From Ruminococcus sp. (GTDB lineage: Bacteria; Bacillota; Clostridia; Oscillospirales; Ruminococcaceae), in assembly GCA_003446315.1 (NCBI GenBank), contig DMBA01000165.1, positions 1 to 9,693 of the forward strand: a stretch of 9,693 nucleotides of DNA, written 5' to 3'. The notes under the pieces were generated by a model. That model was not told the origin of the DNA. It saw only the letters and a list, made by a program, of their open reading frames with translations, and did not search any database. This document shows, piece after piece, positions 1 through 6,230 of this stretch. The translations under genes were made by a program, and so were the position numbers. Every line of letters starts with the position of its first letter. Position 1 is the first letter of the stretch.

Positions 1-697
1 CTTCCGACATCTCCGGAATCAATTCTTCCACTACAACATACATCATCGCACCGGCAGCAAATGCAAGGAAATACGGCATAACCGGCACGACGGTGCTCGC
101 TGCCAGGATGGTTACAACAGCCGCAATCGGTTCCACAGTGCCGGATAGCACACCATAAAAGAATGTTTTTATTTTCGGCATGCCTTCCGCACGCAAAGGC
201 ATTGAAACAATCGCACCTTCCGGAAAATTCTGGATCGCAATACCAAGCGCCAAAGCCAATGCACCGGCGCTGCTGATCTGCGCTTTTCCGGAAAGCCACC
301 CTGCATATACGACACCAACAGCCATTCCTTCCGGAATATTATGCAGCGTGACAGCAAGAATGAGCTTTGTGGTACGTTTCAAGGCGTTTTTCGGGCCTTC
401 TTCCATGCTGTTCATGTGCATGTGCGGCGTTACGACATCCAGCAGAAGCAAAAAGCCGACACCAATCAAAAAGCCCGCTGCTGCCGGAAAAAACGCCATT
501 TTTCCAAGATGGGCACTGCTTTCCAGCGCCGGTTCCAGCAAACTCCAGAATGATGCTGCTACCATAACGCCGGCTGCAAACCCGGTCAATATTTTTTGCA
601 GGCGCTGTGAAATCCGGTTCTTTAATATGAATACGGCAGCAGCGCCGAGACTGGTTCCAAAAAACGGTATCAAAATACCAAAGATCGTATCAGACAT
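1..697 (-). CDS. ZIP-family metal transporter (GufA/ZupT-like), 3' end cut off by the window
   Basis: Predicted inner-membrane divalent metal (zinc, perhaps iron or manganese) permease. I translated the complement from the ATG at 697 and it stays open to the window edge, giving 232 residues. Family members are usually about 250-270 residues, so probably only the last membrane segment is missing. Hallmarks are the metal-site motif HNIPEG (residues 119-124), the second motif QNFPEG (156-161), and EELIPE near 224-229. A loop before the first motif carries a short HMH cluster (92-94), consistent with metal binding. The protein is rich in Gly/Ala membrane segments from residue 3 onward. A good ribosome binding site (GAAAGGAG, 5 nt spacing) fixes the start. 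It is divergent from the TetR-type gene and shares its control region. Family is well supported; the metal is not determined. Confidence 0.92.
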   Translation of the reverse strand, partial: MSDTIFGILIPFFGTSLGAAAVFILKNRISQRLQKILTGFAAGVMVAASFWSLLEPALESSAHLGKMAFFPAAAGFLIGVGFLLLLDVVTPHMHMNSMEEGPKNALKRTTKLILAVTLHNIPEGMAVGVVYAGWLSGKAQISSAGALALALGIAIQNFPEGAIVSMPLRAEGMPKIKTFFYGVLSGTVEPIAAVVTILAASTVVPVMPYFLAFAAGAMMYVVVEELIPEMSE

Positions 698-731
698 TTT
701 AACTCCTTTCCTGATTGAAAAATATTTTTTA

Positions 732-760
732 TTGACAATTGTCTGTGTTTATGGTATAAT
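732..760 (+). promoter_or_regulatory. Perfect-consensus extended -10 promoter for the TetR-family gene
   Basis: TTGACA at 732-737, a 17-bp spacer, and TATAAT at 755-760, with TG at 752-753 forming an extended -10. Both hexamers match the sigma-A consensus exactly. Transcription would start near 767, about 55 nt upstream of the regulator's ATG. Such a strong promoter on a regulator gene suggests that it is normally held down, presumably by autorepression. Confidence 0.85.
734..743. promoter_or_regulatory. 10-bp perfect palindrome over the -35, candidate operator
   Basis: GACAATTGTC is a perfect inverted repeat. It covers the last four bases of the regulator's -35 and the first six of the spacer. 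It also lies in the predicted 5' leader of the divergent transporter gene. A bound dimer could block both genes. It is shorter than most TetR-family operators, and the flanking bases do not extend the symmetry. Confidence 0.4.
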
Positions 761-768
761 AGAATTAC

Positions 769-796
769 ATTATAAATAGTATAAAAACCGCCGCAA
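769..796 (-). promoter_or_regulatory. Likely promoter for the ZIP transporter, facing the TetR promoter
   Basis: On the minus strand, TTGCGG (796-791), a 16-bp spacer and TATAAT (774-769). The -10 is perfect and the -35 is half-consensus. The two opposing -10 boxes (755-760 and 769-774) form an imperfect 20-bp palindrome at 755-774, so the two polymerase sites overlap and should compete. Confidence 0.45.
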
Positions 797-811
797 TTAT
801 GATTTTGAAAT

Positions 812-816
812 GGAGG
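812..816 (+). promoter_or_regulatory. Ribosome binding site that sets the TetR-family start
   Basis: GGAGG sits 5 nt before the ATG at 822. An in-frame ATG at 810 overlaps this element and has no binding site of its own, so 822 is the more likely start. Confidence 0.75.
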
Positions 817-821
817 AACGC

Positions 822-1376
822 ATGTACAATGGTGAAAACAAAACTGCCTTGCTGTCACAGCAAATGATCTCGGACGCTTTGCTTCGGCTGCTTGAAATAG
901 AATCCTTTGCAGAGATCAGTATCAGCACACTGTGCAAAGAAGCACAAGTCTCCCGACAAACCTTCTATTCTTTGTTCGGAACAAAAGAGAATGTGGTGAT
1001 CTATTTGCTGCAAACCCATTTTTGTTATCACCCGACAGAAGATCAGAACATCTGCCGCAGTGCAAATTTCCGGAATTTCTGCATCGGATACAGCGAATAT
1101 GTGATCCGGAACCAAGGGGTGCTGGAAACACTGGTGCGAAATGATCTGATGCATTATCTATATGATGTGCAGTACAACTGCCTGATGGAAAACACACATT
1201 TCATGCAGGATATCCCGCAGGATGAGCGTTTATTTCTGGTGGATTTCATCACCGGCGGCATGAACAGCATCGTGAAGAACTATATGAACTGCGCACGCCG
1301 CGGTGATTGTGATTATCTCGAAAAACTGATGTACAGATTGTTCAGCGGTTACTATTTTATCAAATTACCGGATTAA
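822..1376 (+). CDS. TetR/AcrR-family transcriptional regulator
   Basis: Predicted cytoplasmic dimeric DNA-binding repressor of 184 residues, a typical length for the family. Residues about 9-62 form the N-terminal TetR domain. The helix-turn-helix lies at about 33-52, with the recognition-helix signature VSRQTFYSLFG followed by K-E. The rest is an all-helical, poorly conserved ligand/dimer domain with several cysteines and aromatics, so no ligand can be proposed. An upstream in-frame ATG at 810 would add four residues, but the GGAGG at 812-816 favours 822. It is divergent from the ZIP transporter and convergent with the methyltransferase, whose last 12 bp it overlaps. Plausible targets are its own promoter, the transporter, and the methyltransferase, which has a TetR-type operator. 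None is proven. Confidence 0.88.
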   Translation: MYNGENKTALLSQQMISDALLRLLEIESFAEISISTLCKEAQVSRQTFYSLFGTKENVVIYLLQTHFCYHPTEDQNICRSANFRNFCIGYSEYVIRNQGVLETLVRNDLMHYLYDVQYNCLMENTHFMQDIPQDERLFLVDFITGGMNSIVKNYMNCARRGDCDYLEKLMYRLFSGYYFIKLPD

Positions 1377-2024
1377 ACCGGCATTTTGCGGTTTGCGAAC
1401 GACACAATGCATCCGGATGCCTTTTCGTTTCTCAAAGCGCTCAAGAACCAATCCGGCATTATCACACAGTTTCCGGATCTCCTCTTTTCCATAGATCCGG
1501 ACATCTCCGTGCCCGGACATATTGAGCAGCGGCATCTCCACATGATTGCAGAACCACATGGCAGCTTTATTCAGGGTCGTATCCCGCAGAATCAGCCTTC
1601 CGCACGGACGAAGCACACGATAAACACTGTTGAAGAAATCCTGCGGATTCGGATAATGATGAAAGCTCTGACTGCAAATAATCGCATCAAATGCATTTTC
1701 AGCAAATGGAAGATTCTCGCAGTCCCCTACAATAAATGTTACATCCGGAAGCTGTTTTGCCTTTGCTGTTTCAATCATTTTCGGTGTCAGATCAATGCCC
1801 GTGTAATGCTTTTCCGGATATTTCTCATAAAGAAGCGAGATCATCGGTGCTGTTCCGCAGCCGCAATCCAAAAGATCCTGAAACGGTTCCCGTTCCAGTT
1901 CTTCCAATATGTCCGGATAGTCCTTTTTACACATGTTATAAATGCCGGCATGATCCGTTTCATAAACTGCCGCAGCCTTTGTGAACTCCTTGACAGACAG
2001 TGCCTTATATGCTTTTGCATCCAT
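1365..2024 (-). CDS. Class I SAM-dependent methyltransferase (Methyltransf_11 type)
   Basis: Predicted soluble small-molecule methyltransferase of 219 residues. Motif I, the SAM-binding glycine loop, is DCGCGTAP at 53-60. The acidic residue ending strand beta2 is D78 in GIDLT. The adenine-contacting acidic motif is GDCENLPF at 100-107. VLRPCGRL near 137-144 is the usual post-motif segment of this family. The substrate cannot be read from sequence; DNA or rRNA target motifs were not seen. AAAGGAG lies 10 nt before the ATG. It appears to be monocistronic, with its own strong promoter and a TetR-type operator between promoter and gene, which suggests a drug- or metabolite-inducible modification enzyme. 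It ends tail to tail with the TetR-family gene, overlapping it by 12 bp. Confidence 0.88.
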   Translation of the reverse strand: MDAKAYKALSVKEFTKAAAVYETDHAGIYNMCKKDYPDILEELEREPFQDLLDCGCGTAPMISLLYEKYPEKHYTGIDLTPKMIETAKAKQLPDVTFIVGDCENLPFAENAFDAIICSQSFHHYPNPQDFFNSVYRVLRPCGRLILRDTTLNKAAMWFCNHVEMPLLNMSGHGDVRIYGKEEIRKLCDNAGLVLERFEKRKGIRMHCVVRKPQNAGLIR

Positions 2025-2055
2025 TGAGAAACAACTCCTTTCACATTTTACATGC

Positions 2056-2071
2056 TAGTTAGCGCTTACTA
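2056..2071. promoter_or_regulatory. TetR-type operator palindrome upstream of the methyltransferase
   Basis: Inverted repeat TAGT-T-AGCGCT-T-ACTA: 14 of 16 positions are symmetric around AGCGCT. It starts about 6 bp downstream of the predicted transcription start (near 2077), an ideal place for repression. Length and symmetry fit TetR-family operators. I found no second copy near the TetR gene's own promoter, so the cognate regulator may be that neighbour or an unlinked one. Confidence 0.65.
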
Positions 2072-2083
2072 ACCTACAGTTAT

Positions 2084-2112
2084 ATTATAGCATTTCTGCC
2101 TATAAAATGCAA
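2084..2112 (-). promoter_or_regulatory. Promoter of the methyltransferase gene
   Basis: On the minus strand, TTGCAT (2112-2107), a 17-bp spacer and TATAAT (2089-2084), preceded by TGC, which makes an extended -10. The -10 is perfect and the -35 matches only its TTG. The predicted start is near 2077, giving a leader of about 50 nt containing the operator. The rest of the intergenic stretch (2113-2236) shows nothing I can support. Confidence 0.7.
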
Positions 2113-2236
2113 GCATTTTCGTAAAATACAGCATTGCATACAGTTTCTGTTTCGTTCCTGTCCATATTTTCCATCGTTGTTTCTTTGCGGAAAAAATGAG
2201 ATCGCCGGATGAAAAGTAAACCAAATAAACAGATCA

Positions 2237-2270
2237 GAAAAAAGCTGCGGAGCGCAATGCTTCGCAGCTT
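2237..2270 (-). terminator. Rho-independent terminator of the ABC/two-component operon
   Basis: A 12-bp stem with a single G-T pair (arms 2242-2253 and 2259-2270) encloses a 5-nt loop. On the minus strand it is followed by a run of six T (2243-2238, overlapping the stem base). It begins 20 bp after the kinase stop codon. The plus strand has no T-tract after the stem, so it should act only on leftward transcripts. Confidence 0.9.
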
Positions 2271-2290
2271 AAAAATACCGTTGTCCGTTG

Positions 2291-3544
2291 TCACGACAGC
2301 AAAATCATCAATGTGACTGTCAGTCCTTCGCCTTTACTCGAACAGACCAGCTCACCGTTCATTTTCTCCATCAGCGTTGAAGCAATATAAAGCCCCAGTC
2401 CGCTGCCATCAATGTCGGAATCCTTTATGTCCCTGCCGCGGTAGAATTTGTTCATAATAAGATCAAGCTCATCCGCCGGAACGCCTTTACCGTGGTCGGT
2501 GATCGACATTTTCAGATAATCGCCATTCAACTGATAATCAACGTCAATGGAAGTGCCGGCATATTTATAGGAATTGCCGATAATATTCCCGATGACCTGC
2601 TGTATACGCTTCACATCAATACGCAGCAGGCATTCCGGGATGATGCTTTCGTGTACAAGAGAACGTGTGTCTGCTGCACGGATGATGTCGTGCAGAACAG
2701 CCGCGTTTTCATCGGTGCAGTTCACAGTCATTTCACCGAGATCATCCAGCGCAGCAGTCAGCAGGTCACTGACAAGAAGCTCCATCTGCTGCGTTTTTTT
2801 CTGTATGCCTTCCACTTTGCCGAGAACATACGGATCCTGCACTTTCAGATGCAGAACATCACAGATTGTGTCAATTCCTGTAATCGGCGTTTTCAGATCA
2901 TGACTCAGCTCAGCAACCAGCTCTTTTTCTTTTCGTTTCAGTTCTGTTTCTCTTGCTTTTGATGCACGAAGTTCCTCGCGCATGATATCAAAGCTCTCCG
3001 TAAAAACGCCAAACAAATTGCTGCGTTCCATTTCAAGCGGACTGTCCAGATCCCCTGCGGCGATCCTTCCGGCAAACTCCTTCATCTTGCGGAAAGGCTT
3101 TAGAATATTCCGGCTGATATACAGATAAAAAGCGGCTGCCGCTGTTACCATAATCATCAGCAGTATTACAGCAGCGACGGAAAGTCTTGCAAAAGACCTG
3201 TTATACGCCGAAAAGGTCGGGTCAGGTATCGCCGCTGTGGCAAGAAATTTGTCATGATCCGTGACCGAAAGGCACAGATCACCGTTGTTTCTCGCCTCTG
3301 TTAATGTGATATTCTTTCCTTCGGGATAGATACAAAAGCCGTCCGTGTCAAATACGAGAATCTCAGTATCAGGAAACCGTTCTTTCATAATATCAAGATC
3401 CTGCATGTTTTCCCGGATCGTTTCGGAAATATCGTTTTGCAGGACAACATCAGGCGTAAATCTTTGTCTGCCTGTCATAACAAATATTCCGATACAGCAG
3501 GCTAAAGTCAGCGCAATCAGGATCAGCGTTTTGCCGTATCTCAT
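2291..3544 (-). CDS. Two-component sensor histidine kinase
   Basis: Membrane-bound kinase of 417 residues, partner of the response regulator encoded just upstream. Order: TM1 (about 5-24), an extracytoplasmic sensor of about 95 residues (25-120) resembling no domain I recognise, TM2 (121-143), a HAMP linker (about 144-196), a HisKA dimerisation helix with the phospho-acceptor motif ELSHDLKTP (H215), and an ATPase domain. The ATPase domain has an N-box around N320/N324, a G1 box DHGKG (350-354), an F-box KFYRG (366-370) and a G2 box GSGLGL (380-385). All catalytic motifs are intact. Its ATG overlaps the regulator's stop as ATGA, implying translational coupling. The large outer loop differs from the very short one of Bce/Lia-type intramembrane kinases, so it may bind its ligand directly. 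It is the last gene of the operon. Confidence 0.95.
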   Translation of the reverse strand: MRYGKTLILIALTLACCIGIFVMTGRQRFTPDVVLQNDISETIRENMQDLDIMKERFPDTEILVFDTDGFCIYPEGKNITLTEARNNGDLCLSVTDHDKFLATAAIPDPTFSAYNRSFARLSVAAVILLMIMVTAAAAFYLYISRNILKPFRKMKEFAGRIAAGDLDSPLEMERSNLFGVFTESFDIMREELRASKARETELKRKEKELVAELSHDLKTPITGIDTICDVLHLKVQDPYVLGKVEGIQKKTQQMELLVSDLLTAALDDLGEMTVNCTDENAAVLHDIIRAADTRSLVHESIIPECLLRIDVKRIQQVIGNIIGNSYKYAGTSIDVDYQLNGDYLKMSITDHGKGVPADELDLIMNKFYRGRDIKDSDIDGSGLGLYIASTLMEKMNGELVCSSKGEGLTVTLMILLS

Positions 3545-4254
3545 CGCGCTTCACCCATGATGTATCCGACACCCCAAACGGTCCTGATAATCTTCGGCTC
3601 ATTCGGGTCGGGCTCCAGTTTTTCCCGCAGATGCCGGATATGTACTGCCACTGTGCCCTCACCGACATACTCATCTTCCCAGACATTCTGCAAAAATTCA
3701 TCCTTTGTAATGACCTTGCCCCTGTGTTCCAGAAAATAAAGCAGCATTTTATATTCAAGTGCTTTCAGCGGGATCTGTTTACTGTTTTTTCTGATGCAAT
3801 GAGACTGTGTATCCAGAAACAGTCCGTCCTCAATCTCTATTTTCTGACTGTCTGCTGTGGCAGACGGCACTTTGACTGACGGCTGCGTGTTCTCGTAACG
3901 GTTCAGGATCGCCCTGACCTTTGCAAGAAGAATGTTCATCTTAAACGGCTTCTTGATATAATCATCTCCGCCGATATTCAGCGCCATCAGCACATCATCG
4001 TCGCTTGTGCGGGCACTGATAAAAAGGATCGGCATATTGTATTCGTTCCGGATCTGCTTACACAATCGAAAGCCCGACTTTTCACCCAAATTGATATCCA
4101 GAAGCAGCAGAGAAACCGTGTTCTGCGCAAGAAAATCCACTGCACGTTCATAGCTTGTCACATAAGCTGTTTTGATGTCGAACGCATTGAAATATTCAGC
4201 CGTATTCTCAGCAATGATCTCATCATCGTCTATAATCAGACATTTGTAATCCAT
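3541..4254 (-). CDS. OmpR/PhoB-family response regulator
   Basis: Cytoplasmic DNA-binding regulator of 237 residues. The receiver domain (about 3-118) has the acidic pocket DDDE (9-12), the phosphorylated aspartate D53 in LLLDINLG, the switch serine S80 and the conserved lysine in KKPF (K102). A linker of about 25 residues leads to a winged-helix domain (about 145-233) with the recognition region around GEGTVAVHIRHLR and the family-typical VWGVGYIM ending. It is translationally coupled to the kinase through a 4-bp overlap and sits 13 bp after the serine hydrolase. Its own ribosome binding site (AGAAGAG) is weak, so it may depend on translation from upstream. The three 11-bp-phased repeats before the first gene of the operon are the obvious candidate binding site; this is inferred from architecture. 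Confidence 0.95.
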   Translation of the reverse strand: MDYKCLIIDDDEIIAENTAEYFNAFDIKTAYVTSYERAVDFLAQNTVSLLLLDINLGEKSGFRLCKQIRNEYNMPILFISARTSDDDVLMALNIGGDDYIKKPFKMNILLAKVRAILNRYENTQPSVKVPSATADSQKIEIEDGLFLDTQSHCIRKNSKQIPLKALEYKMLLYFLEHRGKVITKDEFLQNVWEDEYVGEGTVAVHIRHLREKLEPDPNEPKIIRTVWGVGYIMGEAR

Positions 4255-4267
4255 ATGATCTCTTCTT

Positions 4268-6211
4268 TCAGCCGATACCCACTTGATTTCCGCTTTCGCC
4301 TATGAATACTGCTTTTCCGTTTTCAGGAAACGTGATCGTGTTCCCGTAGTTCTTCATATAGCTTGAATATACCACATGGTCAAACTTGTCGTACACATAA
4401 ACTGCTGCTTTTTCGGGGATATCGAGAGTAACAGACTTTAAGCCCATTTCACTTATATTATACCACTTTGCCCGTCCCGATTCAAGGGGTATTTCGTGAA
4501 TATCTGCTGTAAGATCAGCGATCGCGTCCGAACGGATCATGGTCAGTGCCATATCATCGGTGCGCAGATATTCAGCGCCGTTCTCATTGAACACCGTAAA
4601 ATCAAGCATATCTCTTCCTGCTGATCCCGGTATCATCACAAAGCCCGCAGCTTTATTCTCATCTGTAAAGCGCACCGTTTTGTCAAGTCCCTGTATTTTT
4701 GCATACCCGTGAATCTCCTTCGGCACAGTCAGTTTTATGCAGGGGGTGATATTGTAAATGGCGTTGGAATACTTCAGGGAAGTAATATAATATTTGCTGC
4801 CGTTTCGCCGATCCCAAGCCTGCTGGATGCTTGCACCTGCTTCATATTCCCCTACTCTTTGCAGAGCATAACTGCTGTCAATATTCCGCCCGAAATTGTC
4901 TGCATAGGTATTCTCGTCGCTGCAAATATAGGTTTTGCCGTCCCTTTCGGTAAATGTGAGCAGCTCCTGATTCTCCGACTGTAGAAAGCTGTCGGTATCC
5001 GGCTGACCGTCCATCCGTACAAAACAGTCAGCAGATGTATACAGATACCGCTGCGGTTTCGGAGTCTCTGCGGTGATTTCGGTGATTTCCATATATCGGC
5101 TGTCCGGAAACGCAACTTTGAATATGCCTTCTTCCCTTGCATAGATATCTGCCATTTTCAAATATTTCTCCGGAACAGTATCAACTGTTTCCATTTTCAC
5201 AGGCGCATCAAAGGAAACTGTGATGCCCTTCTCAGCAAGCGCTGCGATCATCAGTTTTTCGGTCAGCAGCATGGTATCTGACGAAGCACCGCCGTTCATC
5301 GTCACGGATACACTGATCTGCTCATCCGGCGCAACCATAAGCCCTGCATATTGATGAAACAGCGAACCGCCCTTCATCATAAGCTGCACATCCTGATCGA
5401 GTTTCCAGTTTTTGCTGAAATCCACTGAGTCCCAGCCCAGACCGAATGCATTTTCGTATCTGTCACGGGCGTTGTTCACTTGCATTTTATTCTTTGTCTG
5501 CTGTGAAAGCAGCGTGTCGTTCCCCGTAAAAAACGCTGCGCCGAATTTGCACAGCTCCGGTGCTGTTGACATGATACCGCCGGAGCCGAATGCCATACAA
5601 TAGTCGGTCTGATACGGGATCCCGTTCAAAATAATATCCGCAGTGTTCCTGCTGCCGTACATCTTCGCGGCAGTTCCGGTTCTTGTCAGTCCAAGGGGCA
5701 CTGAAATATGGTTCTGCACATAATCTGTAAAGCACTCGCCGCTGACACGTTCCACCAAGATCTCAAGCAGTGTGAAGCCGTCATTGCAGTAGGTCGAAAG
5801 CGTTCCGGGAGCAGCTTTCAGGCGGGCATTTTTCAGATATCCGAGAAATCTGTTGTGATAGGATTCGTCTATGTCATCATACAGCATCATGTCATCCATC
5901 TCCATTCCCATAAGCCCCGAAGTGTGGTTCATGAGCATTCTGACCGTGATGTCCTGATACCGTTCATCCTGCATGACGAATTCAGGGAGATAATCCGTCA
6001 CGGGTGCATCTATATCCAGTAGTCCCCGTTCATAAAGCTGTAATGCGGCTGTTGTACAGAACACCTTGCTTACCGATCCGATCGCTGAAACAGTATCGGC
6101 TTCGACCGCTTTCGGTGCAGATGCATTGCTTTTATCTGCACCATTTGCCGCCGTGACAGGCATTGCTGCAAGTATTGTGATCGCCGCAGCCGCTGCTCCT
6201 ATCTTTTTCAT
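4268..6211 (-). CDS. Secreted serine hydrolase, class C beta-lactamase/D-peptidase superfamily, with long C-terminal extension
   Basis: Exported 647-residue protein. Residues 1-22 are a signal peptide (KK, hydrophobic core, cleavage near TAA-NG) without a lipobox. Active-site motifs are SVSK (nucleophile S46, K49), YCN (141-143) and KGG (280-282), the position of KTG/HxG in relatives. The superfamily includes class C beta-lactamases, D-aminopeptidases, DD-carboxypeptidases and FmtA-like esterases; the reaction here is not determined. Only about 22 residues separate the signal peptide from S46, whereas the nucleophile of mature AmpC is Ser64, so the first strands of the fold appear to be missing. 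Residues about 335-647 look beta-rich, have no membrane anchor, and belong to no domain I recognise. AGGAGG lies 9 nt before the ATG, and the gene starts 19 bp after the permease stop. Its place between transporter and two-component genes implies a surface role in the same response. Confidence 0.85.
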   Translation of the reverse strand: MKKIGAAAAAITILAAMPVTAANGADKSNASAPKAVEADTVSAIGSVSKVFCTTAALQLYERGLLDIDAPVTDYLPEFVMQDERYQDITVRMLMNHTSGLMGMEMDDMMLYDDIDESYHNRFLGYLKNARLKAAPGTLSTYCNDGFTLLEILVERVSGECFTDYVQNHISVPLGLTRTGTAAKMYGSRNTADIILNGIPYQTDYCMAFGSGGIMSTAPELCKFGAAFFTGNDTLLSQQTKNKMQVNNARDRYENAFGLGWDSVDFSKNWKLDQDVQLMMKGGSLFHQYAGLMVAPDEQISVSVTMNGGASSDTMLLTEKLMIAALAEKGITVSFDAPVKMETVDTVPEKYLKMADIYAREEGIFKVAFPDSRYMEITEITAETPKPQRYLYTSADCFVRMDGQPDTDSFLQSENQELLTFTERDGKTYICSDENTYADNFGRNIDSSYALQRVGEYEAGASIQQAWDRRNGSKYYITSLKYSNAIYNITPCIKLTVPKEIHGYAKIQGLDKTVRFTDENKAAGFVMIPGSAGRDMLDFTVFNENGAEYLRTDDMALTMIRSDAIADLTADIHEIPLESGRAKWYNISEMGLKSVTLDIPEKAAVYVYDKFDHVVYSSYMKNYGNTITFPENGKAVFIGESGNQVGIG

Positions 6212-6230
6212 GATGAAATCCCTCCTGTTG

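Noticed and set aside
1375..1394. Inverted repeat AAACCG...CGGTTT with an 8-nt loop between the convergent genes
   Set aside because: The stem is only 6 bp, lies within the methyltransferase coding region, and no T-run follows on either strand, so it does not qualify as a terminator.
1..2024. Many TCCGG/CCGGA words in the left third of the window, considered as a repeat or uptake-type signal
   Set aside because: They are irregularly spaced, mostly inside coding regions, and are explained by use of CCG, CGG, TCC and GGA codons. A word-count test against the whole genome would be needed to claim more.
1386..2027. Long plus-strand open frame opposite the methyltransferase
   Set aside because: It has no family resemblance or ribosome binding site. 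The minus-strand frame has complete SAM-binding motifs and its own promoter, so this is an antisense shadow.
2100..2294. A 64-codon GTG-started reading frame overlapping the kinase stop codon
   Set aside because: It is read through the intrinsic terminator at 2237-2270 and then through the methyltransferase promoter. It has no ribosome binding site of its own, and its internal ATG (MENMDRNE...) also lacks one.
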